NCBI GenBank assembly: GCA_949987565.1
Contig: OX465118.1
Coordinates: 3,562,538 to 3,626,537, forward strand
Direction of reading: 5' to 3'
Source of the DNA: Luidia sarsii
Lineage: Eukaryota > Echinodermata > Asteroidea > Paxillosida > Luidiidae
Length of the DNA stretch: 64,000 nucleotides
Numbering within the stretch: the first letter of the stretch is position 1; each line of letters opens with the position of its first letter. The translations under genes and the position numbers were made by a program. Below, one piece after another: positions 23,002-34,872 of the stretch. Under the pieces are notes generated by a model. The model made no database searches and was not told where the DNA came from. It saw nothing but the letters and a program-made list of their open reading frames with translations.

Positions 23002-23892
23002 GTATGTAGGAGTATGCATGATGTGCTCTTTTATATTACCTTAAAATTTAGTGGGCCTGACGTTTCGATCTTAGCAGGACCTTTCTCAAAGGCAGAGTGA
23101 CAAGGACAACACAGAGGAAAGGGGAAGAGAGTGAATAAGACACGAATGAGAAACAAAGGACAAAGAGTAAAGCTGGTAGGGTGAGATCAAAGGGAAGGGC
23201 AAGGAGTAGGGTAGGGATTAGTGAGAGGAGGGGGAAAGATCAAAGAGAAGGGCAAGGAGTAGGGCAGGGATTAGTGACAAGAGGGGGAAAGATCAAAGAG
23301 AGAAGTATGAAGGAGTGAACACAAACTAAGGATTATCAGAAAGCTGCATGGTAAATCTAAAATTCAGTGGGCCTGACGTTTCGATCCTAGCAGGACCTTT
23401 CTCAAAGGCAGAGTGACAAGGACAAAACAGATACATGTACACGAAGGAAGGGGGGGAGAGAGTGAATAGGACACGGATGAGAAACAAAGGACAAAGAGTG
23501 AAGCTGTTAGGGAGAGATAAAAGGGAAGGGCAAGGGGTAGGGTAGGGATTAGTGAGAGGAGGGGGAAAGATCAAAGAGAAGGGCAAGGAGTGGGGTAGGG
23601 ATTAGTGACAAGAGGGGGAAAGATCAAAGAGAGAAGTGTGAAGGACTGAACACAAAAGAAGGATTATCAGAAAGCTGCATGGTGTTAGTCATTACGCTCT
23701 TGAATGTTGAGACCATGTGGTTGAATAGTCCGAAGACGCTTCATCCACATTTTCTCATGGCTAAGACGGACAGCATTACTACGGTGACCAAGTGATTCTA
23801 TGCCCAGTACACTCATATCTGATTGACTTCATCAATATATTTTTGGCGATCCATGATTACTACGGCTGACCCTTTATCTGCTGGCTTAAAAA

Positions 23893-25791
23893 ATGATGTC
23901 ACCGCGGGAACGTAGAGTGTTGAGAGCAAGATCATCTGCTGGCTTGATCAAGCCAGCAGATAAAGGGTCAGCCGTAGTAATCATGGATCGCCAAAAATAT
24001 ATTGATGAAGCCAAGCGCCAACTCAACAATCCCCAGCACTATAAATGTTTGGACTCTAACCCCACTGGCAAATTTTCAGAGCAAATCAGGAAGTTTTGGA
24101 TGACATGCGATCACGTGATCATTTGAGTAAAAAAGCTCACAGATTTCTATCACCGATCAATTGTAGAACTGCCAGATTCTACCTTCTCCCGAAAATTCAA
24201 AAGGCCAACAACCCAGGCAGACCCATCATCTCTGGCAATGGTTCACCTACGAAACACATATCTCTTTTCATTGACTCTTTTCTCAAACCCTTGGTTCCCC
24301 AAATCCCCTCATACGTCCATGACACTCCCGACTTTCTGCGAAAGTTGGAAAGTGTCAAGGATCAAATTCCTGCCACTGCCATAATTGGTACTATTGACGT
24401 TTCCTCTCTATACACTAACATCCCCCAGGAAGAAGGCATTCAAGCTTGCTCCTCGGCCCTGGCCAAAGGAAAACAGCCATCTCCGACATAACCACCCTCA
24501 TGAGGCTAGTGCTGGCCAAGAATAATTTCTCCTTTCTTGGCAAGCACTATCTTCAAGTGCATGGCACTGCAATGAGCACGCGCATGGCTCTGCCATGAGC
24601 ATGCGCATGGCTCCTTCCTTTGCATGCCTCTTCATGGGTGACCTTGAGGAACGCATGCTCAGTGAGGCTCCATGCCGTCCCTGGATTTGGTGGAGATACA
24701 TAGATGACGTGTCTTCATTTGGACTAGGGACGGTAGCAGCTGGAATGCTTTCTTTGACCACATCAATTCCTTCCACAGGACTATCAAATTCACATGGGAG
24801 CAGTCTCTTCAACAGACCCACTTTCTGGACGTCCAGAAAGACCTCAATACACTCACTACTGACTTGTATTCTAAGCCCACCGACACTCATCAATATCTCC
24901 ATTCCTCCAGTTGTCACCCTAGACACTGTAAGACTGGTATAGCTTACAGCCAGGCCCTCAGATTGAGGCGTATATGTTCCAATGTGTCTGACTTTCGCCG
25001 CCATACACGTGTATTGGCCAGTAACTTGGTTGCTAGAGGCTATAGTTCTCGCCAAGTGAAGAACTCCATTGCTAAAGTCTATTCCATTCCTAGAAGTTCG
25101 GCACTAAAACAAAAGCCACCAGGTCCCAAGGACAAGCCCAAGGTTCCCTTAGTTACTTCCTACAACCCTTCTCTTCCCCCTCTCAGGAAGATAACTAAGG
25201 AAAACCACCATATTCTCCACACTTCAGATCTTCTGGCTGAAGCCATTCCTAATTCGCCTGTTTTGGCTTACAGGCGCCCCCGTAACCTGCGTGACTTAAT
25301 TGTCCGAGCAGAGGTTCCCCCTTTGGACTCTTCACCTCCAACCAAATTTGGTACATTTAAGTGTACCTCGAAATGCATTGTTTGCAAGACACATGTCAAG
25401 GAAATAGACTCTTTCAATGGACATTCTTCTGGAACTACTGTACCCACACGACCTATGGCTCTATCACTTGCACTACCTCAAACATCATATACCTCATCTC
25501 TTGTAAAGTTTGTAATATTCAGTATGTTGGCGAGACCAAAAACACCCTCAAAAAATGGATCTACATGTATGGCCATACATGTAGGTCTACTATCAAAACC
25601 GGTAAAATGGACACGCCTGTTGGGTATCACTTCAATCTCCCTGATCATTCGATATCAGATATAAGTGTACTGGGCATAGAATCACTTGGTCACCATAGTA
25701 ATGCTGTCCGTCTTAGCCGTGAGAAAATGTGGATGAAGCGTCTTCGGACTATTCAACCACATGGTCTCAACATCCAGGAGGGTAATGACTA
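23893..25791 (+). pseudogene. PLE copy B: RT plus GIY-YIG endonuclease, broken frame
   Basis: This is the most complete PLE copy. In order: KPADKGSAVVIMDRQ (RT N-terminal block), FSEQI, FYLLPKIQKANNPGRPIIS, TIDVSSLYTNIPQEEG (RT motif A), MAPSFACLFMGDLE, then YIDD at about 24,700 (motif C). Next come the thumb-like blocks PLVTSYNPSLPPLRKI and LAYRRPRNLRDLIVRA, the cysteine set CTSKCIVCKTH, and the GIY-YIG endonuclease (IIYLISCKVCNIQYVGET) ending NIQEGND at 25,791. Shifts occur near 24,100, 24,490 (with a stop), 24,700-24,860 and 25,440-25,560. A short local duplication (about 24,573-24,613) repeats ATGAGCA(C/T)GCGCATGGCT. The copy is inactive as read. Confidence 0.87.
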
Positions 25792-26187
25792 ACACCATGC
25801 AGCTTTCTGATAATCCTTCTTTTGTGTTCAGTCCTTCACACTTCTCTCTTTGATCTTTCCCCCTCTTGTCACTAATCCCTACCCCACTCCTTGCCCTTCT
25901 CTTTGATCTTTCCCCCTCCTCTCACTAATCCCTACCCTACCCCTTGCCCTTCCCTTTGATCTCTCCCAAACAGCTTCACTCTTTGTCCTTTGTTTCTCAT
26001 CCGTGTCCTATTCACTCTCTCCCCCCTTCCTCCGTGTACATGTACATGTATCTGTTTTGTCCTTGTCACTCTGCCTTTGAGAAAGGTCCTGCTAGGATCG
26101 AAACGTCAGGCCCACTAAATTCTAGATTTACATTTTGGTAATTTTAGTCAGTAAGCAGTTTGCAACATTTTTGTATATCACCTTAAA
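25792..26187 (+). repeat. PLE 3' non-coding tail, copy B
   Basis: Pyrimidine-rich repeats (CACTAATCCCTACCC, CTTTGATCTTTCCCC) lead to the ribozyme-like motif at 26,073-26,111. A terminal stretch of about 55 bp ends TTGCAACATTTTTGTATATC. The same terminal stretch follows copy C, and its complement (TTGCAAACTGCT(C/T)ACTGAC) borders the motif at 32,940-33,000 and, more loosely, 61,460-61,516, so it belongs to the element. Confidence 0.8.
26073..26111 (+). ncRNA. Hammerhead-like ribozyme motif of PLE (degenerate), best copy
   Basis: The 39-bp motif GCCTTTGAGAAAGGTCC / TGCTA / GGATCGAAACGTCAGGC has a short stem I (GCCT with AGGC), a stem II (GGTCC with GGATC, loop TGCTA), and the canonical GAAAC-GTC half of a hammerhead. 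The CTGANGA box expected between stems I and II is instead TTTGAGAAA. Hammerhead motifs are known in Penelope-like elements (Cervera and de la Pena). Copies lie at 12,647-12,685 (-), 23,055-23,093 (-), 23,371-23,409 (-), 27,692-27,730 (+), 32,996-33,033 (-), 33,033-33,071 (+) and 61,516-61,554 (-). Activity is doubtful as read. Confidence 0.55.
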
Positions 26188-26292
26188 GCTGCATGGTGTT
26201 AGTCATTACCCTCCTGGATGTTGAGACCATGTGGTTGAATAGTCCGAAGACGCTTCATCCACATTTTCTCACGGCTTAGACGAACAGCATTA

Positions 26293-27470
26293 CGCATGGC
26301 TCCTTCCTTTGCTTGCCTCTTCATGTGTGACCTTGAGGACCGCATGCTCAGTGAGGCTCCATGCTGTCCTTGGATTTGGTGGAGATACATAGATGACGTT
26401 TTCTTCATTTGGACTAGGGACGGTAGCAACTTGAATGCCTTCTTTGACCACATCAATTCCTTCCACAGCACTATCAAATTCACATGGGAACACTCTCTCC
26501 AGCAGACCCACTTTCTGGATGTCACCGTCCGGAAAGACCTTGACACACTTACTACTGACTTGTATTCTAAGCCCACCGACACTCATCAATATCTCTATGT
26601 CTCCAATTGTCACCCCAGACACTGTAAGACTGGTATAGCTTACAGCCAGGCCCTCAGATTGAGGCGCATATGTTCCAATGAGTCTGACTTTCGCCGCCAT
26701 ACACGTGTATTGGCCAGTAACTTGGTTGCTATGGCTATAGTTCTCGCCAAGTGAAGAACTCCATTGCTAAAGTCTATTCCATTCCCAGAAGTTTGGCATT
26801 CAAACAAAAGCCACCAGGTCCCAAGGACAATCCCAAGGTTCCCTTAGTTACTTCCTACCACCCTTCTCTTCCTCCTCTCAGGAAGATAACTAAGGAAAAC
26901 CACCATATTCTCCACACTTCAGATCGTCTGGCTAATGCCATTCCAAATTCGCCTGTTTTGGCTTTCAGGCGCCCCCGTAACCTGCATGACTTAATTGTCC
27001 GAGCAGAGGTTCCCCCTTTGGACACTTCACCACCCACTAAATTTGGTACCTTTAAGTGTACCTCGAAATGCATTGTTTGCAAGACACATGTCAAGGAAAT
27101 AGACTCTTTCAATGGACATTCTTCTGGAACTACCCACACGACCTATGGCTCTATCACGTGCACTACCTCAAACATCATATACCTTATCTCATGTGGAGTT
27201 TGTAATGTTCAGGATGTTGGTGAGACCAAAAACACTCACAAAAAACGTATCTATGGCCATAGGTCTACTATCAAAACCGGTAAAATGGACACCCCTGTTG
27301 GGTATCACTTCAATCTCCCTGATCATTCGATATCAGATATGAGTGTACTGAGCATAGAATCCGTTGGTCACCGTAGTAATGCTGTCCGTCTAAGCCGTGA
27401 GATAATGTGGATGAAGCGTCTTCGGACTATTCAACCACATGGTCTCAACATCCAGGAGGGTAATGACTAA
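26293..27470 (+). pseudogene. PLE copy C: 5'-truncated RT plus GIY-YIG
   Basis: The copy starts inside RT at MAPSFACLFMCDLEDRML and is better preserved than copy B. RT motif C reads WWRYIDDVFFIWTRDGS (about 26,380-26,425). The frame is open to 26,754 and, after a small shift, open again from 26,751 to 27,470. The second frame (239 codons) holds the thumb-like region, the CTSKCIVCKTH cysteine set, and a GIY-YIG domain (NIIYLISCGVCNVQDVGET, where a D replaces the Y of YVGET), ending LNIQEGND. It begins at a fold-back junction with a minus-strand piece of the same element's C-terminus. It lacks the N-terminal two fifths of the protein. Confidence 0.87.
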
Positions 27471-27801
27471 GACCATGCAGCTTTCTGATAATCCTTCTTT
27501 TGTGTTCACTCCTTCACACTTCTCTCTTTGATCTTTCCCCCTCTTCTCACTAATCCCTACCCTACTCCTTGCCCTTTCCTTTGATATCACCCTACCAGCT
27601 TTACCCTTTGTCCTTTGTTTCTCATCCATGTCCTATTCACTCTCTTCCCCCTTCCTTCATGTATATGTATCTGTGTTGTCCTTGTCACTCTGCCTTTCAG
27701 AAAGGTCCTGCTAGGATCGAAACGTCAGGCCCACTAAATTTTAAGTTTTACATTTTGGTAATTTTAGTCAGTAAGCAGTTTGCAACATTTTTGTATATCA
27801 C
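27471..27801 (+). repeat. PLE 3' non-coding tail, copy C
   Basis: It has the same pyrimidine-rich blocks as the copy B tail, the ribozyme-like motif at 27,692-27,730, and the same terminal stretch of about 55 bp ending at 27,801. It directly abuts the 13-bp flanking duplication. Confidence 0.8.
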
Positions 27802-29925
27802 CTCTTTTATATTATATGAGATATTTGAAGCTGAAGTTAAATGTATATATATGTGTTTGTACGTCAATCAAGTCAAACAATATATTTGCGAATTATCCAT
27901 CTGATCAAGTTTGATTTCCCATGGATATCAATGCAGTCTTTATTAGGATCTTTTATTCCCCATGCTTTCAAGCCACTATGCAGACATGGTTACAATGCAT
28001 GTACATTTGGGGCGCCCCTTTTTATTTTCCGACCCATCCACATGTTAGGCTCTGACCGAAGAAAAAAACACCCTTTTTTTGGCCACCGACCCTGTCCAGA
28101 ATGACATAAAAAAAATTAATAAAATACGGTATCTCCACAATATCTGGAGACAAATTTTGCCAATAAAGGTTTTTCAGTCACATGCTTTTTGCCGGTCAGC
28201 GTTCAATTCAGGTGGATGTACGCGGAATGCACATGCGTTCGAGTCATCGAATAGCCAATGGAAATACTCATATTTGCACGCGCTTCTGCGGATTTGGACG
28301 CTCCTGTGGACATGCTAATTACCAGGGTAGCCATTGGTGCTCAAGTGACGTCATGTGAAAAACCTCTATAGGCCTACATTGTGTAAGACGCTTGACTTTG
28401 GCTTTGGTGCAAAGGTAGCTATGTACACATGTACGCGTGCGGCGCTCGCATTTACTTTGCAAAAACCACATCTGAATGATTAGCTGCGACTGCGGCCGTA
28501 TGCACAAACAGAAGCCGCTGTCTATCCAGTAGCTCAATTTCCCATAGGTTTGTTCGCACAGCTAAAGCCATTCATTTGGACATGGCCTTAGTGCCCAGTT
28601 CCTGGTATTACATGTATGTGTATATTTGTACAGGTCCCAATTTAGTGAAGGTAAGGGACCAACTTCTATTAAACTTGTTCAAAGTCCTCTGTAGGTTTTG
28701 TTTTTCATCGATCGCAGTGAGAGATATAATAATGTAGATAGAACACTTTTTTAAAGAAATAAAAATAAGAAAAACATACATTACACATGGTAATTGACAT
28801 CATCAAATCATTCCATGTTTTTTCCCCAAAACTAGTAATAATAATTTCAAGGGAACTTATTCAAAGTTCATAAACCCATTCAAAGAGACTGTTTCCAAAT
28901 ATATTGGCTGCGGCTAGAATAAACACACAGCTCTATGAGCTGCAGCCGCTTGTTGACAACTTCCATAGGCTCGAGTGTACTTTTAAGCCGTAGCCCATGA
29001 ATTCGGATGCAACCTCAGTCAATCAAAGTTTCGTACATGAGGCATACTCTATTCCATAGCGTTTAATACAACGGAAATTGAACTACAGAGCGAACCATGC
29101 TATGCCATAAATTGTTTTTCCATCTGTAGCGGCCCATGAAAGCACATGCGTGCTGCCATAAGGCTGCCATTCTACAGCGTGTATACCTCTACCTTCGTGG
29201 AAAAAATATTTACGGCATACATGTACCGAGGTACAGTAGCATGGTCTCACTCTGTAGTTAATTTTCTGAATGTATTAAACACTATGAAAAAGGGAACATG
29301 ACATGATGAAACTGGTATCATGTTATGCCAAGCGAAACTGGAAACCATTGTGAAATTAATGAATTTTTATGGAAAAGTCTCAAATTTAAGTCAAGAAATA
29401 CAGCTTTAGTGGTACACATGTACATTTGTACTCGAAGCTTATGCCTTATGGCCTTGGATACCACTCTTTACAGGTGATTACAGCATTTTACATGTTGAAT
29501 AAATGTGGAAGGAATTAGGCAATTTTAATTCAAAAAGTTGGAAAATGTGTGGTAGTCAGAAAAAGAAAAAAATTGCCAGTTGTGGACGGGGAATCTTGAG
29601 TGCCGGGTGGGTTTTCCAGCACCGACCACCGTGGGCAGAACAATCTGAATACACTCAGTGAACATTTCTCATCATTTTCTTTTAAGATTTTTGTGTATTG
29701 AGCCAGGTTGTTTTTCAACCACACTTTTTTTCTTCGATCGCCTGACCCTCCCTCAAGGTGAAAAAACCCCCAGAGAACCATGGAATAAAAAATGGATGCC
29801 CTTACTTCCAATACAAGCTGAATTTACATTACATCATGTAGTTCCCGATTTCCAATTAACGTGAGTTTTACCATGCTCCTTAAGTTTGTTCTAAACTTGT
29901 TTGTTAATGATCCTGTTTCCCAAAG

Positions 29926-30063
29926 GTTTTATTGGAATTAGCCAAGGTTCTGTTTGAAGAACAAAGTACTCTATCCAATATAGTGAGAAGAATTATGGAG
30001 CTGACAATATCTCTCTTAAGATGTGAAAGGTGTTCCATTCTACTGGTTGATGAAACATCCAAG
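29926..30063 (+). CDS. PDE exon: inter-GAF linker and start of GAF-B
   Basis: This 138-bp phase-0 exon (acceptor TTTCCCAAAG, donor GTGAGT) encodes VLLELAKVLFEEQSTLSNIV, RRIMELTISLLRCERCSILL and VDETSK. The long helix with FEEQ and the strand CERCS-(I/V)-LL match the opening of GAF-B in PDE11; PDE5 has the same layout but without the CERC pair. That makes PDE11 the best assignment within the PDE5/6/11 group. It splices in phase to the exon at 42,698. Confidence 0.93.
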
Positions 30064-30789
30064 GTGAGTAAAATTAACGTGTTCATGTACACGGCCAATT
30101 AATATGGTTCATTTTGAGTGACAATATTGAGAGCTGCACAGAATTTTGAAAAATGCTTCCTACATGTACTGTATGTACAATAGTTTCATAATGTTTGATA
30201 CATTTGAGAAATGAGGGGGAACCTTATTACTTGCTAGAACTAAAAGCTCAGATATACATGTAGTTCTTGTCTCTACGGTTGAATGGTGATGTCATCAGAT
30301 GAAGACAGAAATTGGTCCCAGAAAAAGGTGCATGTTAGTTTACTTTGCTACAGAGATGCACTAGTACGTGTAGCTTACAATGACACACTGCATCAAGCAA
30401 GCATGCTTAGCTGGTGTAATTCATCACTTTTCATTTCATCAATTTGCCCATTGAAAAACAATTGAAGAAGAACACTCAGGAAACCAAGTCACTAAGCACT
30501 CTGCATGTTTTGCACAGAGACATTAATGTATGGTACAATGTATGTGTATTTTATGTACATGTACCAGTATGTTAAATTTTGCATCATATTACCCAAGTGA
30601 TTTTTCAGAAGAAAAATAGTATCTAACAAGAGTTTATTCATAAACAGAATTCATCCCAAATTCAAGACACTTGAATTGAAAAGGCCTTGATCATCTGGGT
30701 ATATTAGAAGGGATTCGTAGCTACTCTTTGGACAATTTCTATGATACTTTAAATATACAGTACCGGTATCTTTAAACATTTTGTAGCAT

Positions 30790-31490
30790 ACCCATAAAAT
30801 CCCATGTATAATGCGCACCTTTTTGTCACCATGGTAGAAATCAAAAGTTGGGGGTGGGTACAACAATGTCCTGCCAGTATGGGTTTCAGTCATCAAACAG
30901 AAGCCCACCTTACATTGTATAACATTTTAACAATGGGGCTGTCAATCATTGTCCCCATTGCAAACTCTCCCTTTTATTTTTCCCCACGAGGTAACTTGGG
31001 TTCAATTGATGTTTTTATTCGGAGAGCGATCATCCTTCCCACTGTGGAATTTTCAAGTTTTCCATGTTTGGTTTTTCCCACGGCGAGGTAACTTGGGCTC
31101 AAATGGATGTTTTTATTCAGAGACCGATCATCCTTCCCACTGTGGAATTTTCAAGTTTTCGGTGTTTTTTTCCCCCCAAGGCCAGGTAACTTGGACTCAA
31201 ATTGGGAGGGCAATCATCCCTTCCCACTGTGGAAGAATTGTTTTCAGTCAATAGACATACATGTACTTTTTTTTTAGGGAAGTTGACCTTACATTGTATC
31301 ACATTTCAACAATATTTTGGCCAGGCTCCAAATAATGGACCTATCCTTCCCACTGTGGGATGGAAAAAACTTTACAATGGACTCTGCAATCCATGCCAGG
31401 ATTTTTTTTTTCCTCTTGGTGTAGGCGAAAGTTGGGAGTGGGCATTATACATAGGTGCGCATTATACCCCAGATTTTACTGTACATTTAC
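30790..31490. repeat. Foldback repeat with GTATAATGCGCACC ends and internal tandem units
   Basis: Left (about 30,807) and right (about 31,445-31,470) ends carry TATAATGCGCACC-type blocks in opposite orientation, next to the block CAACTTTCGCC or its relatives. Inside, a unit of about 97-100 bp starting GAGGTAACTTGGG and containing ATCCTTCCCACTGTGGAA repeats at 30,988, 31,085 and (partially) 31,184. A partial copy of the family is at 44,196-44,460. No coding content. Confidence 0.72.
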
Positions 31491-31589
31491 CTGTACATGT
31501 ATGAGTTACAAATGTAAAACCAGAATTAAAGGGCTATGATTATCATCTGAATACCACATTCAAAATTTGAATACTTGTACAGTTTGCAT

Positions 31590-31920
31590 ACATGTGTAGT
31601 ATATGTACCGGTACATGTACATGCACATGTACTGGTACATGTATATAATTACAATAGGCCTACAGGTACACGTACATGTACCTATGCTTACCTTTGTGGC
31701 ACATGTACATGTATGTGTACATGATTAGAAGACCATAGACATTATTGAATATGTTTTGAAATGTGAAAGTGAAACAGACAAGATATTTTCAGTTTGTTTC
31801 TTCATCTCATGCATCCAATGCTGTGCTACCTGTACTAAATACAAGTACATGTACACATGTTCACCTACATGTGTTCATGTACAATACACGTGTGTACATG
31901 TACATGTAGGTTAGCCGTCA
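31590..31920. repeat. Dense TACATGTA palindrome region
   Basis: Overlapping TACATGTA, GTACATGTAC and CACATGTACTGGTACATGTA units crowd this stretch, mixed with CCGGTAC variants. Similar but smaller clusters lie at 8,148-8,215, 10,540-10,590, 15,275-15,305, 33,945-33,972 and 41,290-41,325. The motif is its own reverse complement. Confidence 0.8.
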
Positions 31921-32939
31921 CCTACAGTAGCTACGTACATCCACACCTGTGATTTTTTTTTTGCAATTTGATCACTAGTGAAAAACCCTTATTTTGTTTT
32001 GGTCCACATACAGAAAAGAAGTGAATTTGGATCATGGTCCGAAATGTGATTTTTTCGTTCCCAATGCAGCACTAACTGCACATGCCTGAAAAGAGTGACC
32101 GTCCAGCTAGTCGGCTCTCGTTAATACGAAATCCTCAGGACCCAGTCAATATGTTTATTACATGTACAATGTATGTATATCCAAAATTCATATGAACCAA
32201 ACAGTGGCTCTTGTTTATTCTTCAGTTTGTGTTGGCCTTATGCCATGCATGTACACATTTCAAAGGATGGAATTTTAACCTAAAAAAAACCCAACCCTGT
32301 TGGCTCAGTTGACTGTCATTAATACAAACATGGTTATAAAAAAAAACTGGTTATAACGAACCCATGTCTTTGGTTCTAGCAAAATTGTGCACATTTGTAT
32401 GGGGAGTGATTTGCTTAAGACAAAATCAGATGGTTAGAACAAAATTTTTTTGTTACCCTTTACATAAAAGGGCATTGTTATCAACCGCTTTATCCTTGCT
32501 TATGGCATTTTGTTGAGTCCTAATAAAGTGGCAGGATTTTAGGTGTGCGTGTGTTTAATTTTGCCGACACAAGATTCGTATCTAGTGGAGGTGCTAATTC
32601 TTTGCTAGCGCACAGTCGTCAGTCTCACTACTGTTACAAAAGACTGGCATTTGAGTGTTTTGGTTAAGTGTGCTAGTAGCCTATTCCCTGCAAATCTCTT
32701 GCATCACCATGTAATGAGTGGCCTTTTGCACATGAATGGGTGTTCCATTTCATTCTGATATCTGTCAATCAATCACACTGAACGATTATGACATCATCTC
32801 TAATGAAATGAAGCCTCATAAGGGCACTTCACCACGTACTGTACATGTAGACTTAAACATTACATTGGGGCAGTCAACATGAACATTTTGATTAAAAATT
32901 TCATTCGCCTGAAAATTTACTCAAAGTAAATAAAAAAAA

Positions 32940-33095
32940 CTGTTGCAAACTGCTCACTGACTAAATGCCATGCAATACATAATCTCAAAAGTTAGAGGAC
33001 CTTACGTTTCGATCCTAGCAGGACCTTTCTTTGCCTTTGGGAAAGGTCCTGCTAGGATCAAAATGTCAGGCCCTCTAACTTTTGAGATTGAAAAA
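32940..33095. repeat. Mirror pair of PLE tail ends
   Basis: A minus-strand PLE tail end (TTGCAAACTGCTCACTGAC, then the ribozyme-like motif) is followed within a few bases by a plus-strand copy of the motif. The outer arms AATCTCAAAAGTTAGAGG and CCTCTAACTTTTGAGATT are inverted copies. No PLE coding sequence lies between, so it is a solo inverted remnant. Confidence 0.8.
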
Positions 33096-34872
33096 TGTAC
33101 TCAACTGAAAAAAAAAATAAAAAAAAAAATGTTTCCTTGACACAGTACATGTATGTGCTGGAAAGATTACCTGCGTAACACTTAGAAAGGAATTCACACC
33201 ATCCGTTGTCCACAAATCGGAGTTCACTTTAACCACTTCCATATTCAAATTTTGCTATCATTGTAAGGACCTTTGGGCATTTTAGATACTTTTTTTGCAT
33301 AATAAAATGTTTCTCATACATCTTAGAAGGATTAATTTACCTCATGCACCATTACATACAGTACATGTATAGTACTTACATTCATGGCATAGGGCCAACA
33401 CATACTGACGAATGGGCAGGAACCATTATATTAGATAATAGACGTTTCAGATATAACAAACATATTAACGTTAAATTTCATATTAATGAAATCAAATTGT
33501 TTTCAAAAATTGCTGAACAAAAATTGGGGCTCAGTTCATTATGTTCAGTTCCTGGTACAACCACATTGGCCATGGTAATGTTCAGGACTCTTATCTTCTA
33601 TCCAACCTAGCAAGCATAGTAATTGTTTGAAAGTGTTGCTACTACTGTAGATCATATAGCCCAAGTTCGAAGCCTAATAATGGTAGCAGGCTTAAAAACA
33701 CCCCAACCACATTACATTGAAATGATGTGACCCTCCATAGCAAGTCTACTGTAGCTGTGCAGTGTTCTAGTTCAAGTTGAAACTACTGAGGCCCAATTTC
33801 ATGGAATCTGTTTAGACATATTTCTTTCGCACTGTTAAGCGTAAAATCTATTTCATGGAATCTGTAGTGTAAGTAAGACTTTCAGTGCTTTACCAGTTAG
33901 TGAAGAATTTCTCCGCTCACCTTGATTTTTTACATGTTTACAAGTTTGTACATGTACATGTACATGTACATCAATTGTAAGATTGTATATTTGTTGTAGT
34001 TGAAATAAATTTCTCTTTATGATTGTCTTTTTACTAATGGTGAAATATATTTGCTCATATTCACAGCGCCGGAAAAATAAACGCCAGCCAAGCAAAGACA
34101 TGGTACATGTATACCTGTACTAACATCTTGATTTTACTCCACCAGCATGCTCATTATTAACATTTACATGTATCTTCACCTGCACTTAATGCATGCTCTG
34201 TAATCAGATAGTGCATGTACATGTACTAGTGGTGTACCTAGAAATTGTCTATGTAAAGTCCTAAATCCACATGTACAGTCCATGATGCACATGTACACTT
34301 GTGCAGTATACATTTACATGTACATGATCAAAATAATAAAGTCTAAATGTCTGACATTTCAATATCTTTCTCTAAGGAAAAATCACAGAGATAGAAACAG
34401 ATACAGATGCATTTACGTGTAGGTGGGGCAGGAGAAACCTTAGGATAGGTCAAGCATTATAGGAACAAAGAAGGAACTTGAAGTTTTTCTGTCTCCTGAA
34501 ACAGTGTAACCCAAAGGATCACTTCCAATAGTACAGGACCCAATTTTGAAATATCCACTCTTCTTGGAAATGACAATAACAACTCAAAGTGGAATATAAT
34601 CCACCCAAAAGAAATCACAACCCTAGTGGGCTATTACCCCCAAAATAACAGAAAACGCTTACCGGTATACATTGAAAAATGGGCATTACCCAGCACCTTG
34701 AGCCAGCAGGCAGCCCATATCCCCTGTCCTTCCATACCACCCAGAGGAGAGCCCCGTAGCACAAAGCTGGAGGGAATTACCAAACTATGGGTGCTTGGAA
34801 GCCAACTTCCCAAGAGAATCCCAACCCAAAACCGCCAAACAAGATCCCCTAAAAGGGAGCTTGCCAATCCCC

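Larger units (their letters stand above)
23039..27801. mobile_element. Composite Penelope-like cluster with 13-bp target duplication
   Basis: The whole block is flanked by the direct repeat CTCTTTTATATTA (23,026-23,038 and 27,802-27,814). Layout: two tandem minus-strand non-coding tail units (23,041-23,690), a minus-strand piece of the endonuclease C-terminus (about 23,690-23,822), a minus-strand piece of the RT N-terminus (23,823-23,890) that folds back onto the same sequence on the plus strand, plus-strand copy B (to 25,791), its tail (to about 26,187), a second minus-strand C-terminus piece (26,188-26,292), plus-strand 5'-truncated copy C (to 27,470) and its tail. Such tandem and inverted chains are typical of Penelope-like elements. 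Confidence 0.85.
23002..29925 (+). other. PDE intron hosting the PLE cluster
   Basis: This 6.9-kb intron has a donor at 23,002 and an acceptor at 29,925. It is mostly filled by the Penelope-like cluster (23,039-27,801). The remaining 27,815-29,925 has no recognisable gene. It holds CpG-bearing patches around 28,150-28,560 and scattered TACATGTA palindromes. Confidence 0.75.

Noticed and set aside
24498..25055. A 185-codon minus-strand frame over PLE copy B
   Set aside because: It is the antisense shadow of the RT frame; plus-strand RT motifs explain the region.
34345..34378. A ninth ribozyme-like motif (TCTGACATTTCAATATCTTTCTCTAAGG in degraded form)
   Set aside because: Only the outline of the motif remains; the stems and GAAAC-GTC half are not preserved.
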